This document shows, in pieces, positions 43,770 to 54,288 of a stretch of DNA of 64,000 nt; positions within the stretch are counted from its first letter, which is position 1, and the number at the start of each line of letters is the position of its first letter. The stretch comes from Fistulifera solaris (Eukaryota > Bacillariophyta > Bacillariophyceae > Naviculales > Stauroneidaceae). The notes beneath the pieces were generated by a model, which made no database searches, was not told the DNA's origin, and worked only from the letters and a program-made list of their open reading frames with translations. The DNA lies in assembly GCA_030295235.1 (NCBI GenBank), contig AP026143.1, positions 248,001 to 312,000 on the forward strand. Direction: 5' to 3'. Both the position numbers and the translations under genes were made by a program.

Positions 43770-45044
43770 CTATCTGCTTTGCCGTAGCTCTAATAGTTTC
43801 GACGCAAACGCCTCCCACGCTCGGACAAAGTCCTCATCTTCTATTTTTGCATTCGCTTCTCCCATACTCCACTCAAACATGGATTGATACTTTGTGTCCA
43901 CTGGAAAAGGATTAACAGAAGCATTTCGAATACGGTGCAAGGGTCTCATCCCAACGTTTGCCGCAGCGTGATCGAGCGCTGTTTGACAGTCGTCCACCGA
44001 ATCCAACAAGTATCCGTGCACCATGTTCACTTGCGGTATTTCGGGTTCGAATCGAACAACCTGTGACACAATGGGATGTTCTTTCAATAACTGGACCACA
44101 TTGCATAGCTTTTCTTTCTTCTGTAAAAACGAAAGCGCACCATTCTTTCCAAGCCAGTACTTCTGGTACCCCGCATCCGCGGAAACAACATAAGGCAGCA
44201 ATGTGTACAGGTTTCCACCAAATCGCCGCAACCATAATCGAGCCTCTTGACAAAACTCACTGGATCCCAGCAACATTGCCCCGGACAGACCCGCTAGACC
44301 CTTATAAAAGGACAAGTACACCGAATCAAATGGCTCGGCGAGATCGGAAAGTGTCCTGTCGGGAAAAGCAGCACTGGCTTCGAACAATCGTGCACCATCA
44401 CAATGAAAGGCAATCTGATTGGTTCGACAAAAATCTCGCATACGCTCTACGTCATGCCACGATGTCATTTTCCCACCCAGTTCACGATGTGGAATCTCGA
44501 GAATCAAAGTTGAAATGGCCTTGTTTTTGAGTTGCGTTTCGACTGTCGCAAAGTCCAATGGGGCCGGCGCGATACTCTCCTTCGCTGCCCTAGTTTCCAG
44601 AGAAACAACTTCTAGATTCAAAAGATCCCGATACGCATCGTTTTCATGAATCAGTAAATGAGAGGACGCATGGCAAGCAAACCGTTGGGGTTTTTGTTGA
44701 GAATGTATCAACAAGGCGATGGATTGTGCCATGACCCCCGAAGGCATAAATACCGCGTCTTCCTTTCCCAATTCGACGGCCAGTTTCTGTTCCAATCGCC
44801 TCAAATATGTTGTTTCGGGATTCGCAAAGTCGCCGTAGACATCGAATTCATTCACGTCATTCGCTTCGCAGAAATCAGCCAATTGACGAAAGGTTTCCGC
44901 CGGAGAAAGCACTGCATGCGGTGATTGCAATAGAAGTGGTTTCGCTGTAGTAGTACTCCCGACAGCCATTAAGAAAGGAGCCAAGATCATGGGTCTTCGA
45001 TATTGCATGAATATAGATGATGAAGATGTCGAAGCAAGGTCCAT
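43770..45044 (-). CDS. L-threonine aldolase-family PLP enzyme
   Basis: Intronless, 424 aa. The fold-type I PLP features are clear: 'FHCDGARLFEA' with the cofactor-binding Asp and Arg, 'SFYKGLAGLSGAML' with the Schiff-base Lys, and 'VFMPSGVMAQSIAL' near the phosphate-binding region. The family is threonine/allo-threonine aldolase and relatives, which cleave threonine to glycine and acetaldehyde. The first 25 residues are polar and Met-rich and may be a short targeting sequence, or translation may begin at a later Met (MILAPFL). Substrate specificity within the family is not predictable. Confidence 0.85.
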   Translation of the reverse strand: MDLASTSSSSIFMQYRRPMILAPFLMAVGSTTTAKPLLLQSPHAVLSPAETFRQLADFCEANDVNEFDVYGDFANPETTYLRRLEQKLAVELGKEDAVFMPSGVMAQSIALLIHSQQKPQRFACHASSHLLIHENDAYRDLLNLEVVSLETRAAKESIAPAPLDFATVETQLKNKAISTLILEIPHRELGGKMTSWHDVERMRDFCRTNQIAFHCDGARLFEASAAFPDRTLSDLAEPFDSVYLSFYKGLAGLSGAMLLGSSEFCQEARLWLRRFGGNLYTLLPYVVSADAGYQKYWLGKNGALSFLQKKEKLCNVVQLLKEHPIVSQVVRFEPEIPQVNMVHGYLLDSVDDCQTALDHAAANVGMRPLHRIRNASVNPFPVDTKYQSMFEWSMGEANAKIEDEDFVRAWEAFASKLLELRQSR

Positions 45045-45413
45045 GATAAAGGGCTTTCGCCTCCATTTTCTCGCAGCGCGATGAAAAATGACACACTCTC
45101 TCTCGGCTCTCGGGACTCCGTTTCTGACTCACGAGGTCCTTTCGTGCCGTAGTTTCTGAAAAGTGACGTTCTGCGAAACACCTGCTTTACTGAAAAAGGC
45201 ACAGTGGCAGATGGCACATTCAACCACGAAGAAGACGCGGCATTATTCTGCAAAATATTTTTTTATTGCATTCGATTTTCGATCCATCATCGCCATCACA
45301 ACGAAAAAAAAAAAGATCGGAAGAAACAAAACATCTCTTTGATGCGAACAGATGATTATAATACAAAAGACTTCTATTCCTTTATTTTGCTACTTTGATT
45401 GAACCTCCTCAAA
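45045..45413. other. Divergent intergenic region
   Basis: A 369-bp gap between the aldolase and DnaJ-zinc-finger genes, with an A-rich run near 45304. Both promoters must be here. Confidence 0.4.
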
Positions 45414-45947
45414 ATGAATGCCTCGCTATTAATTTTACTGATTACGTTGCAATCGACATCAACGTTCACGGTCCTCCCGGTTTCCACGGCAGTCCTCAGA
45501 AAACGCGCGTTCTACTTATCGGATCGAAATATCGAAACGAACGGCGGCGATGGTAGTAATAGCAACAACGAAAATGACGACGACGACGATGACAACTGCG
45601 ACGAAGAAGGTGAATGCGAAATTGATTGGGACGCCATGCCGACCGCCACCGAAATAGGACGAGCCGCCGCCCTGCGAAAGCGCCTGGAAATGTCGTGGCA
45701 GCTCGAGGAAGCGAAAGAAGATTGTGATGTGGATCAACCACAATCGTGTGGGAGTGAACCGTGTCAAGATTGTTCCGGAAAAGGATGGAAGACGTGTCGT
45801 TTTTGTCGCGGTACCAGAATGTTGTTTATGCCCGGTGCGGACAGTTGTGACTGTAAAATTTGTCACCAGGGTCGGGAATCTTGCCGTTCTTGTCAAGGAA
45901 CGGGATGGGTCGCTGGATGGACGCAGTTACAAGAAACAGCTCATTAG
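45414..45947 (+). CDS. DnaJ-type zinc-finger protein (plastid-targeted, BSD2-like)
   Basis: About 177 aa from the ATG at 45414. A signal peptide (LLILLITLQSTSTF) is followed by an acidic, Asp/Asn-rich region, then four Cys-x2-Cys pairs: 'CQDCSGKG', 'CRFCRG', 'CKICHQG' and 'CRSCQGTG'. That is the CxxCxGxG zinc domain of DnaJ/Hsp40, without a J domain. Small proteins of this kind in plants (BSD2 and relatives) are plastid chaperones or thiol-dependent assembly factors, for instance for Rubisco. Cleavage after 'TST' with Phe at +1 fits diatom plastid targeting. Acting as a plastid folding or assembly factor is likely; the exact client is unknown. Confidence 0.75.
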   Translation: MNASLLILLITLQSTSTFTVLPVSTAVLRKRAFYLSDRNIETNGGDGSNSNNENDDDDDDNCDEEGECEIDWDAMPTATEIGRAAALRKRLEMSWQLEEAKEDCDVDQPQSCGSEPCQDCSGKGWKTCRFCRGTRMLFMPGADSCDCKICHQGRESCRSCQGTGWVAGWTQLQETAH

Positions 45948-46157
45948 AAAGTTTGTAAACACTATTCAATGCAATCCTTTGTGCTCGACGTATTTGTCTG
46001 TTTCACCGAAAATATTTGAAAAGGCGCTCCGATTCTTTTGTGTAAAAAATAATAGCATATAGAGTTATTGAGTTGTTAAGTCTTCTTTTTCTCTTTAATA
46101 GATACTTAAGACTGAACAAAAACGGTTGGAATTACGCAATTACGTAGAACGTGGAAT

Positions 46158-48276
46158 TCAATCCGCTCTTCGAATCACTCCAGAAGTATCTAATACAAAG
46201 TGACCAGGCTCATCGATTACGTATTCGGCAGTTTCATGCTTCGCCATGGTATAACCTCGAATTCGAACAGTTTCTGGATACTCTTTCGTTGGATCCGGTT
46301 CTTGCAATTCCCAGCCTTTATTAACAATAGACAATCCGTCAATTGTAAGATGAGTGCTCGGTCCAACTTTCACCACTAAAGCGCCATCTAATTCGAGTTG
46401 TCGAATTTTCACATTGTGCCCACTGAGTACCAAGGAACTGCGCGTTGTCACTCTCATCGGGCCTTCCACTGCTTTTAAGTCATCCGAGATCAGCGCAAAT
46501 GCTGGTGACAGTATGATGCGGGGACCGGGTGTGATAGGAATACCAGCGGCTTTGATGAGGTCGTCGTCGCTGGTCACTGGTAACTCGACACCCACCGACT
46601 GGAGTTTGTGCTGATTTTGAATATACATGTCCGATTCGGCCGAAGACATGGTCCCCGGTGCCGAACTACCCGCATTCACGGCTTCTTGGCCCGCTTCTAA
46701 CGCATTCTTGGCAGGAGAAAACGTATACCACCGATCAAACATGGTAAATCCAATATTCGCCTCTTGCTTCATTTCTTTTTGAAACAACTTCGGAATATCT
46801 TGCATCATGCACTCCAAGCGTGTCGGCTTCTTAAACTCCGTGCGGGTGGCGTCTTTGTATTTTGGATTCACGAATTCAAGAACGACGCCTTGATCCTCCC
46901 CGCGCAGTGTGCGAGCGTACGATTTCATTTCAATTACCAAGTTGTTGGCGTTACCCGGAAACGGAGAATAACCAGTATTCGGATCGGCAACGTCGCCGTC
47001 GCCCTGTGTTCGCAAGAGAGGATCCAATTGATTGTATTCAACATTGATCACGAGCGACTTATCGGGATCTGTCTTGTGTCTGTGTTTCCAGACAAGTGAG
47101 ACTTTGCTCATTAAGAAGTTATAAGATAAGAGATCAAACCTGTACTTACTCCAGACGAGCAATAGCCCCAGCCGCTTCGCCCGCCAAACGGGGGATGCAG
47201 ATACTATTCATATGGAACCCTTTTTGTATACTGACTCCCAATGTTGGTAGAACTGAATTCACCACCAAAGCGTTGGTGTCTTGCAAGAATATTATATGCG
47301 TCTTTCCTTCCTTTTCCCACTGATCCACGAGTCCTTCCCGGTACAGCAGATGGTGAACGTCACCATGACCGTGCGGTTTGGTTTGCACCGTCCAACGGTC
47401 GTCCATGGCCAAACCAGCAAAGCCATCTTTGAGTGCAGGAACTTTGTCTTGCGTGACAATGGAAACTTGCTGAGGATCCATGCCGAAGTAATTCTTTTCG
47501 AGCAACAATTGCCGCGTTGCGGCATCCGTATCTCCACTGGTCATAATGACGAGCGGAATTGTTACAGAGGAATCACTTTGTCGCGCTCGATGTTGCAACG
47601 CCAAAATGTATTGGCAGTAAAATTCCAAATACGATGCATTGTCACATAAATTGGTTTCGAGTGACAATTTGATCCCCGAATATCCCAATCGCTCTCCCAA
47701 ACCGCCAGCCACGAGACAAAAAACGACATCTTTGCTGGCCGCCAAACCGATTTGTTCGGCGTCCCGAAAGGATTCGTCTCCAAACGTCAACACTTCGCCC
47801 TCGGGGACGACCGCAACATATTCATCAAACGGATTGACACCATCGGCGGATTCTTGCAACAATTTCTTGGCTTTACTCAGATAAACACAGAGTCCACCCG
47901 GATATGATGCATCCAAGTCGGCGAGCTAATACAAAGAATAGGAGTGGTTAGAATCTCTGTGAGCATCTTGTTTCGAATACTTGTGAAAGATCCAGCTATT
48001 TCGTACCTGTTCCGCCAATTGCTGTTTGCCCTGATCGTCTTCTCCCGCCGCGGGCCAGTTCTTGTATACATGAGCTTGATGCCCATCGACATCATATGCG
48101 ATCAAACGTTCCACAGCGTCTCTCCCACGGGGCGAAAGAAGTGCCAAGTTTTCCGTCGATACGACCGGACTTATGGTCGCCGATAGCATTCCAAACGCGG
48201 CTCGTCGTTCTTTCGGTGACTGAATGCCAAACGCCGACGCTGCCGTCCAAAATACTGCCAGTAACGTCAATCTCAT
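46158..48276 (-). CDS. UDP-sugar pyrophosphorylase (three exons)
   Basis: Exons 48276-48007, 47925-47150 and 47106-46158 join through GT-AG introns of 81 and 43 bp with consistent phases; 664 aa and no frameshift. The nucleotide-binding signature 'CLVAGGLGERLGYSGIK' in exon 2 and 'HGHGDVHHLLYREG' match the plant/protist UDP-sugar pyrophosphorylase (USP) family, which converts sugar-1-phosphates (glucose, galactose, glucuronate, xylose) with UTP into UDP-sugars. The C-terminal part carries a left-handed helix-type region ('VVKVGPSTHLTIDGLSI'). The N-terminus (LLAVFWTAASAFGIQ) is a signal peptide with an ASAF cleavage motif, suggesting a plastid location or its surrounding membranes, which is unusual for a normally cytosolic enzyme. 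The second intron is very short. Confidence 0.85.
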
Positions 48277-48694
48277 TTTCAATTGAAAGTTCAGCTTTTG
48301 AGCCAAGATGATGTAATTGCTATCTGTAGAAACGCAATGACAGGGACGAAAAAAGACTTCAAAATACACAGACATGCCCGATTTTTGATTTTTAGTTGTT
48401 GTGCAAAATAAGTCAAACGTCATTCTTTTGGTGCGGGAGTTTTTCGCGTCACACAGGACCCCATAGGCTTCTGCGAAACATACAGAATATCCGTAAGTTT
48501 CATTGAGATGAACCACAGATTTTTTTAGCGAAACCCCCTTCACAGAGTTTCTGATAGTGCAGTAACAAATCACACAGAATTTCCGTTCGAAAATTTTTCC
48601 CGTTTATTATTTTCGTAGCAACAGCAATAGCTTTTTAGTTCTTGTTGTTATTGTTATCTTTCTCAAACGGCCTTATCCAGTTTGTTCAGGAATA
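48277..48694. other. Divergent intergenic region
   Basis: A 418-bp gap between the USP and YggS/PROSC genes, holding both promoters. It is T-rich near 48630. Nothing else is seen. Confidence 0.4.
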
Positions 48695-49515
48695 ATGTTT
48701 ATAAGCCGTTCGTTCATGGCTATTCTGGTTCTTCTCTCTGCTACATCCATTCCGCGTCAAGTTGCTGCCTTTACCCGATCTCGTCACCTGAATTATTTTG
48801 TTACTCATTCTTCCGCCCGTTTCATGTCCACTATCGCTTCCAATTACCAAAGCGTCTTGGAACGCATCGAGAAAGCCACTCCACCAACGAGTCAATCCGT
48901 ACGATTGGTTGCTGTTTCGAAAACAAAACCATTAGAGGATTTACAAGCAGCGTATAACGCCGGCTGTCGCGTGTTTGGAGAAAACTATGCGCAAGAATTG
49001 GTCGCCAAAGTTCCGGAAATGCCTGACGACTGTTTTTGGCATTACATTGGGGCTCTGCAATCCAATAAGGTCAACGCCATAGTCAAGGCTGTCGTACCCG
49101 CCAGTCGATTGACGATTGAAACCGTGAGTTCCGTCAAGTTGGCGCAAAACTCAATGCCGCTGTAGCGGATGGAGAACGTTTGAATGTCATGGTCCAAATC
49201 AATACATCAGGAGAAGACACTAAAAGTGGTGTGGAACCCAGTGAAGCGACTGACTTGTGTCGTTTCATTGTGAATGAATGTCCTCAATTGCAATTGACCG
49301 GTCTCATGACGATTGGTGCAGTGGGAGAGTTGTCGTGCTTTGATGTGTTGCGTCAATGTCGCGAGACGGTGCAAACGGCATTGGGTTTAAAGCAAACGTT
49401 GGAGTTAAGTATGGGCATGTCGGGAGATTTTGAAGAAGCAATTGCTGCCGGTGCTACAAATGTACGAGTGGGATCGACGATTTTCGGTGAACGAGACTAC
49501 TCGAACGATAAATAG
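48695..49515 (+). CDS. YggS/PROSC-type PLP homeostasis protein (one apparent frameshift)
   Basis: The YggS/PLPBP family is recognisable throughout: 'RLVAVSKTKP' with the PLP-binding Lys, 'FGENYAQEL', 'WHYIGALQSNKV', 'VMVQINTSGEDTKSG', 'GLMTIGA', 'LSMGMSGDFEEAI' and 'VRVGSTIFG'. This family binds PLP and keeps vitamin B6 and amino-acid pools in balance without a known reaction of its own. A signal-like start (MAILVLLSATSIPRQVAAF) with AAF cleavage context and a second Met (FMSTIASNY) suggests plastid or organelle targeting. The AAAA run 49146-49149 is one A short: the frame would otherwise stop after 'AQNSMPL'. One more A gives 273 continuous residues. Confidence 0.85.
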
Positions 49516-49578
49516 ACCAGCTAGTAGGAATGATTCTCCTGCAATATGTAAAATCGGTCTTTCCGAGTTATCAAATCT

Positions 49579-50670
49579 CTACAATTCATCTTGTTTCTCT
49601 TCTTCCTGCTCGTCCTCTTTACTTTCCTCTTTTTCTCTTTTCACCGAAGCTAAAACACAGTCCAAAAATGCCTGTACAGGATTCCCTGCCGCAATCGCAT
49701 CTTGACCATCCGCAGGATCCAGTTGAAAGTTGGCCAAGACGGTGTAAAAGCCCGACCAGTCGTCATCCGGCATCAAAGTAGCAGTCAGGTGACGAAGCGT
49801 TTGTTGTACGGCCGGCGAGCGTAAATTTTCTTCCAAATACTCGGCTGAGCGTTGTTCGGGAGGTAAGAGTTCCATCAATCGATTTCGAGCACCTTCATCT
49901 TGCAAAATGCCGGTAATCGCTTCGGGTGTGACCACGTCAGACAAAACAGGGCCCGGTGCACTACGTGATCCCTGATCCTGAATACTTGCCATGGCTCCTT
50001 GCAAATCGGCCAAGGTGAGAGTCGCCCGAGCTCCACTGGGCTCATCGGTCGACATTTCCGACGAAGAACTCTGCGGCATACCCAAATTCTCTAAAATATT
50101 CGACAAAGCATCCACTTGGTTCGCATTGGTGGTGCTACTGGCCCGATTTGCACTCGTTTGAGCCGAATCGTCGGTCTCCATGCGATCCGATTCGGGTGCG
50201 GCCTTTTTCGGATCCGCGAGATACTCATTAATGGAAGCTACAATTTCATCGTCCTTCTCTTCACTGGCATCCTGCATCCAGTACATTTTGTAACGCTCTT
50301 GTTCATCTTCGACATCCGGACGCGTCCATACATAAATACGATCGTTCTCGTGCTTCTTGCCCGTCATCGGTACGCGTTCAAACGTCCCCGCCGAACTACT
50401 ATCAATGACAAATTCATCGCGCACTTCCCGATCACGACGATCGTACCATTGCCATTTGAGGGCATTATCTTTCCACAGCAAGCGAATTTCACCGCGGGTA
50501 CGAATCGACTCGCATTGAAAGGACACGGGTTCTTGTGCTTGTTTCGTCAAAGCCATTTTGCCGGCCTTGACCGAGACGAGCGGCGCCGGCTCGTCGTTGC
50601 TCGTTGGGTTGTTGCTTTCTCTCTGGAGGCGACGATTCGCGCCGATTTGATCAAAAAAGTCGGAATACAT
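49579..50670 (-). CDS. 26S proteasome ubiquitin receptor RPN13 (ADRM1-like)
   Basis: About 363 aa from the ATG at 50670, intronless and in frame. Residues about 30-140 form the Pru domain ('VSVKAGKMAL', 'GEIRLLWKDNALKWQWYDR', 'DRIYVWTRPD', 'YKMYWMQDAS'), which binds ubiquitin and RPN2. A Ser/Asn-rich linker leads to a C-terminal DEUBAD-like helical domain ('LSDVVTPEAITGILQDEG', 'RLMELLPPEQ', 'LASVKREKEESKEDE') that would recruit the deubiquitinase UCH37. It acts in the nucleus and cytosol as a proteasome subunit. The gene converges on the YggS gene, with stops 63 bp apart. Confidence 0.9.
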   Translation of the reverse strand: MYSDFFDQIGANRRLQRESNNPTSNDEPAPLVSVKAGKMALTKQAQEPVSFQCESIRTRGEIRLLWKDNALKWQWYDRRDREVRDEFVIDSSSAGTFERVPMTGKKHENDRIYVWTRPDVEDEQERYKMYWMQDASEEKDDEIVASINEYLADPKKAAPESDRMETDDSAQTSANRASSTTNANQVDALSNILENLGMPQSSSSEMSTDEPSGARATLTLADLQGAMASIQDQGSRSAPGPVLSDVVTPEAITGILQDEGARNRLMELLPPEQRSAEYLEENLRSPAVQQTLRHLTATLMPDDDWSGFYTVLANFQLDPADGQDAIAAGNPVQAFLDCVLASVKREKEESKEDEQEEEKQDEL

Positions 50671-51278
50671 GATAAAGAAAGTGTTGATTGCTGAAATAAA
50701 CTTTATAATAATGCTAGAAGCGACTAATAAAGACAATAAGAATAGTTGTGTTGCTGCTGCTATCTCTTCCAGCATCGATGAGTTTCGTCATGACTCGCAA
50801 CAGTTCGTGACTCGAGGAAGAAGCTGTAGCTAGACGTACAGATGGCAGGACGATTTATCTATTAACCTTATTGTAGCAATAACTTCCGTACTCTTCTTCC
50901 CAGTGTCCAATGGCGTGTGGCGGACGATTATGACGCCACATAGATACTCCGCTAACGCCAGTACACGTTCTACGTTAGTTTTACGCAGATTTGAGTCATT
51001 TTTCCCGTGTGCTTATTATTTCTGTGATCTTCAATTACGGCTCTATCGTCGCATCGTCGCACTAATTGGTGGCTGTAATACAACATTGCATACCAACGCA
51101 AAGCAACTGATGGTCTTGCGAGACTTCCCTGGGGAGTCTAATTACGTGGTGCTCAGTGCAAAGAGGCCTTGCAAGGAGAAAGCAGTTTACAAATCCATGG
51201 AGGAGTGTTTGTAGAGGGCGCTGTCAATCGCTTGACCAACTAAGAAGCAATGAACCTGTAAACTATTTCTTATGATTA
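50671..51278. other. Intergenic region
   Basis: A 608-bp gap between the RPN13 start and the bZIP stop, both on the minus strand. A TACTCCG motif occurs near 50945. ORFs at 50903-51214 have no features. Confidence 0.4.
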
Positions 51279-52442
51279 TCACTTCCGTGGAGAAGGATCC
51301 TGTGCTGACTCGTCTTTTGCCGAGCCTCTGCTATGCTGATCCAAATTGTTCAGATTGGCTTGAACAAGCTGACTCACCATATCCTGTGGAGTATTCGCGA
51401 CGGGCGGCAATCCTTGCATCAAATGACTTGACGGAAAGTTTCCTGGTCGGTTTTGTGCTGAAAAGGAGTTGTTATGCAGCAATGGCATTAGCATATTGCG
51501 GATGGATTCGGCGGAAGGGCCCATGCGAGAAATATCAAGGTGACTCGGCAACGAGGGAAGTTCATTATGAAAACCTTGTCGCAGTAAAGGGAAGAATCGA
51601 CATGCTGATTATGCTGTCGTAGCTTTCGTTGAATCAGCTCGTCTAGTGCGGAAACATCATTTACCGCAGTAAGTCCTGCAGGCAACCCATTGATGGGATT
51701 GATGAAGGAGGGTGCAGCCGACGGAGGGTTAAAAACACTGGCGGTACGAAGCGAATTTGAGGCCGGATTGAGCTGCAATGCCGCGGCCGACTGTCTTTCA
51801 GCAATGATCTGAGTCATCTGGCGAGATAGTTCGGCGTCAATAATAGAATTGGAGGAAGGTTGGCTGAGTAAATTCCCTGGTGGCCAGATGAGAGGGGCGA
51901 TAGACTGACTATCTGCTAATATTGAGGAAGTTGCCGTTCTCTGTAGTAGTGCGTTCCTATGAGCATCAAGTTGCTGAGCCCTTGCCAGACTAGATTGCTG
52001 TAAACATGATCGTTCGTATTCAGCGGCGATTTTTAAAGCACGCCTTAATAGTTCCTCCAATCTTTGGCCTTCAATCTTAAGTCGCGCGTTTTCTCGTTGA
52101 GCCTCAACGCTTTTTTTGCGAAAGCTCTGCAACAACTCTCTTTTTCTTTTCGCGTTTTCTTCTAGAATAAATAATGTTCATTTTGCGCTTTTTCAAGGAA
52201 ATCGAATTTTCTTCGCAACTGGAGGACGGTGCCGGTTCAACGTCACGCGATGTTGCGTCGCATTCACTATCGGTGCCAAGCGATTGCGTTGAATTGCTGT
52301 TAGAAATGGGTGCACTATTTTTCGAAATTAATGCTTCAGGCTTCCGATCGTCTTCCAACGCCGCGGTTTCATTATTGCATTCTGATTCATCGATTTTCAC
52401 GGCATTGCTTTTGTGACTATTCCTCCCTATTTCTTCCGACAT
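51279..52442 (-). CDS. bZIP transcription factor (two apparent frameshifts)
   Basis: An acidic N-terminal half precedes a basic region with 'NIIYSRRKREKKK', in which Asn and Arg have the N-x7-R spacing of bZIP DNA-contacting helices, and a leucine-zipper-like helix ('SVEAQRENARLKIEGQRLEELL'). The C-terminal half is Ser/Pro/Asn-rich, as in many diatom activators. At the T7 run 52111-52117 the zipper falls out of frame; with one base fewer (T6) the heptad spacing (Leu, Ala, Leu, Leu) becomes exact. A second change at GGG 51589-51591 needs one more base. With both changes the coding length is a multiple of three, giving 387 aa. It would bind ACGT-core sites; the array near 25.7 kb has such cores, but a link is only speculation. 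Confidence 0.75.
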
Positions 52443-52801
52443 GGCGCCTCTCGAATCTGCCAGGAAAGCAATCTGATTTTGCCTTTAATAATAAGTGCTT
52501 GTGTTTACTGGGGAACAAAGGACGTCGCGTTTGTTATCAAATGTTAGATGATCAGCGTGGAAATTTTTTATGTTTCGGTTCAGCGGCCACGTCGATCGTC
52601 GATGGGGCAGTCGATGAGGCTTGGAGACTATAAAGTCAGAAATGCTGTGCAGTAACAAAGGGGGCCGGAAATTTACGGCTGGGCATCACTTCTCCCTTCT
52701 CCAAAACTCTAAAATGTCTAGTGTCTAGTGTTTCCACTTTCTTTTTCTGTCCACGAGACCGTGTTCTTTCGGAAAATACCTTAGCTAATTTTTTTGAGCA
52801 G
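52443..52801. other. Intergenic region
   Basis: A 359-bp stretch between the bZIP start and the left target duplication of the transposon. ORFs on the plus strand are short and featureless. Confidence 0.4.
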
Positions 52802-52809
52802 CTCGTAAC

Positions 52810-52827
52810 CAGGCCTCTTTATTTTGG
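52810..52827 (+). repeat. Left terminal inverted repeat
   Basis: CAGGCCTCTTTATTTTGG, a perfect 18-bp match to the reverse complement of the right end. It is followed by further ATTTTGG / CCAAAAT motifs in the subterminal region. Confidence 0.85.
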
Positions 52828-54181
52828 TCAAGATACCAAAATAGTAGCTTTTTCGCCAAACTAGTCTTGAAAATATGACCAAAATAAGGTATTTTGGTTT
52901 TTGGTCAAGTGATTGACCACTATTTCTGCTTAGCGAATATGTTGTTTTCTAAATAGTTTTAATTGAATGGCTATGCTTTTTAATGCGCCGCAAATGTCTC
53001 TGTGCGATTGAATGTTTTGACACAGTTCTTTGCGTGCCATCACTCGACCTTCGCGCCCTTTCTTACGTCAAAAATGAGTGTGATCTGTTTGTCTATTTGA
53101 ACATAGCACAACCGTTGTTTAGAAGAGAATTTCAATGATTTAAGTGAAATCAGGAGATTGAAATTGGAGGATGCTTGCGTGCTCGTGCCTGCTTGCTCGA
53201 TTTTCCCCCACCAAATTTTCCGGGAGACTGCCATTATTCTCCAAGTTGTTTTGAATTGATCTTCCGCCATGAGGTTGATTGTTCTGGAAAAAGGAAGAAG
53301 CAGAAGGATTCTATGGCTTCAAATGTCGTGGTTGGATGCGTACACCCTTGAAGTTACAGCCATGGAGGGCAACAAAATTGTCTGCGTGACATGCACATTC
53401 TCTCTCTAATGTGGACGCGATAAGCCGTCGCCCGAGTCCGTCGCCCAAGGCCTAAAGGGCAACCACGGATGGCAAAAGCTTTTACCTGCGACGCTTCTAA
53501 CATTGGCACGGTAGCTAGTTGATTAGTCACGCTCAGGGCCTACATCAGAATACACATGAGGAATAAAACAATTTGACGAAGAAAGAAAAGCCGGCGTGTT
53601 TTGGAAAAAGGATTAAAGCGAAAAAATCTTCGACTGTGAAATTCCAAAATGGCAGCGTTAGATTCACGAGTTGAGTCTCCTTCACTTCGTGGAGTTTGAG
53701 AAGCAGTTTCCTCCTGGTTGACATGCAGCCAAATGCCTGCCTTCTTTTGAATTCAACTGCACAGTGATGCAAACCGAGACTTCATCAGTGATAAGTTTGA
53801 GATTTTCTTGCAAAGTGCAGGCCTTGCATTGGAGCTTCTGAAGGATTATGGTAGCTTTGCAACGACGATGGCGGGAACTGCGTTTGTCTTGTTGGACTTC
53901 AAAGAATAAGTAAATCAGACAGTCAATCCAGTACTATGACAGACTTTACTTTGGAGTCTATCTTACAGTGAAACTAATTTGATAATCTCCTTGACATGCT
54001 ATAGAATTTGTGAGGTTTGCGATGATCTTATTAGTGATGTGATTGTGCAACACCCGTAATATTACGTGACGAGATTTCATGGTACATTTTCTACGTAGGT
54101 CTACGTACAAAGCTAAAATAAACCAAAATAATATTGAAAATATGACCAAAATAACCTATTTTGGTATTTTGGTCACGAAAG

Positions 54182-54199
54182 CCAAAATAAAGAGGCCTG
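54182..54199 (-). repeat. Right terminal inverted repeat
   Basis: CCAAAATAAAGAGGCCTG, the inverse of the left end. Inside it lie further ATTTTGG / CCAAAAT copies, mirroring the left subterminal region. Confidence 0.85.
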
Positions 54200-54260
54200 C
54201 TCGTAACTCGTAAGGAACTGTATTCTGAATGCCGGAGACTTATAAAATCTCTAGCTTTAC

Positions 54261-54288
54261 CTATAGTCTATAGTCTATACTCTATACT
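54261..54288. repeat. Heptanucleotide tandem repeat
   Basis: CTATAGT twice, then CTATACT twice, in perfect tandem. It is short and ends just before a CC. The position just outside the transposon may be coincidental. Confidence 0.7.

Larger units (their letters stand above)
52802..54207. mobile_element. Non-autonomous hAT-like DNA transposon with target duplications
   Basis: The element is 52810-54199 (1390 bp). Its ends are a perfect 18-bp inverted repeat, CAGGCCTCTTTATTTTGG on the left and its reverse complement on the right. It is flanked by an 8-bp direct repeat, CTCGTAAC, at 52802-52809 and 54200-54207. That repeat fits the hAT target consensus n-T-n4-A-n. The termini begin CAGG, as many hAT ends do. 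No transposase ORF is recognisable inside (only two minus-strand ORFs of 75-76 codons), so it would depend on an enzyme encoded elsewhere. Perfect ends and an intact duplication suggest recent insertion. The element was identified directly from the sequence; family assignment is by end structure only. Confidence 0.85.

Noticed and set aside
53040-53772. Two minus-strand ORFs inside the transposon as remnants of a transposase
   Set aside because: Both are under 80 codons and show none of the motifs I would expect of a hAT transposase (zinc finger or C-terminal dimerisation block), so the element is treated as non-autonomous.
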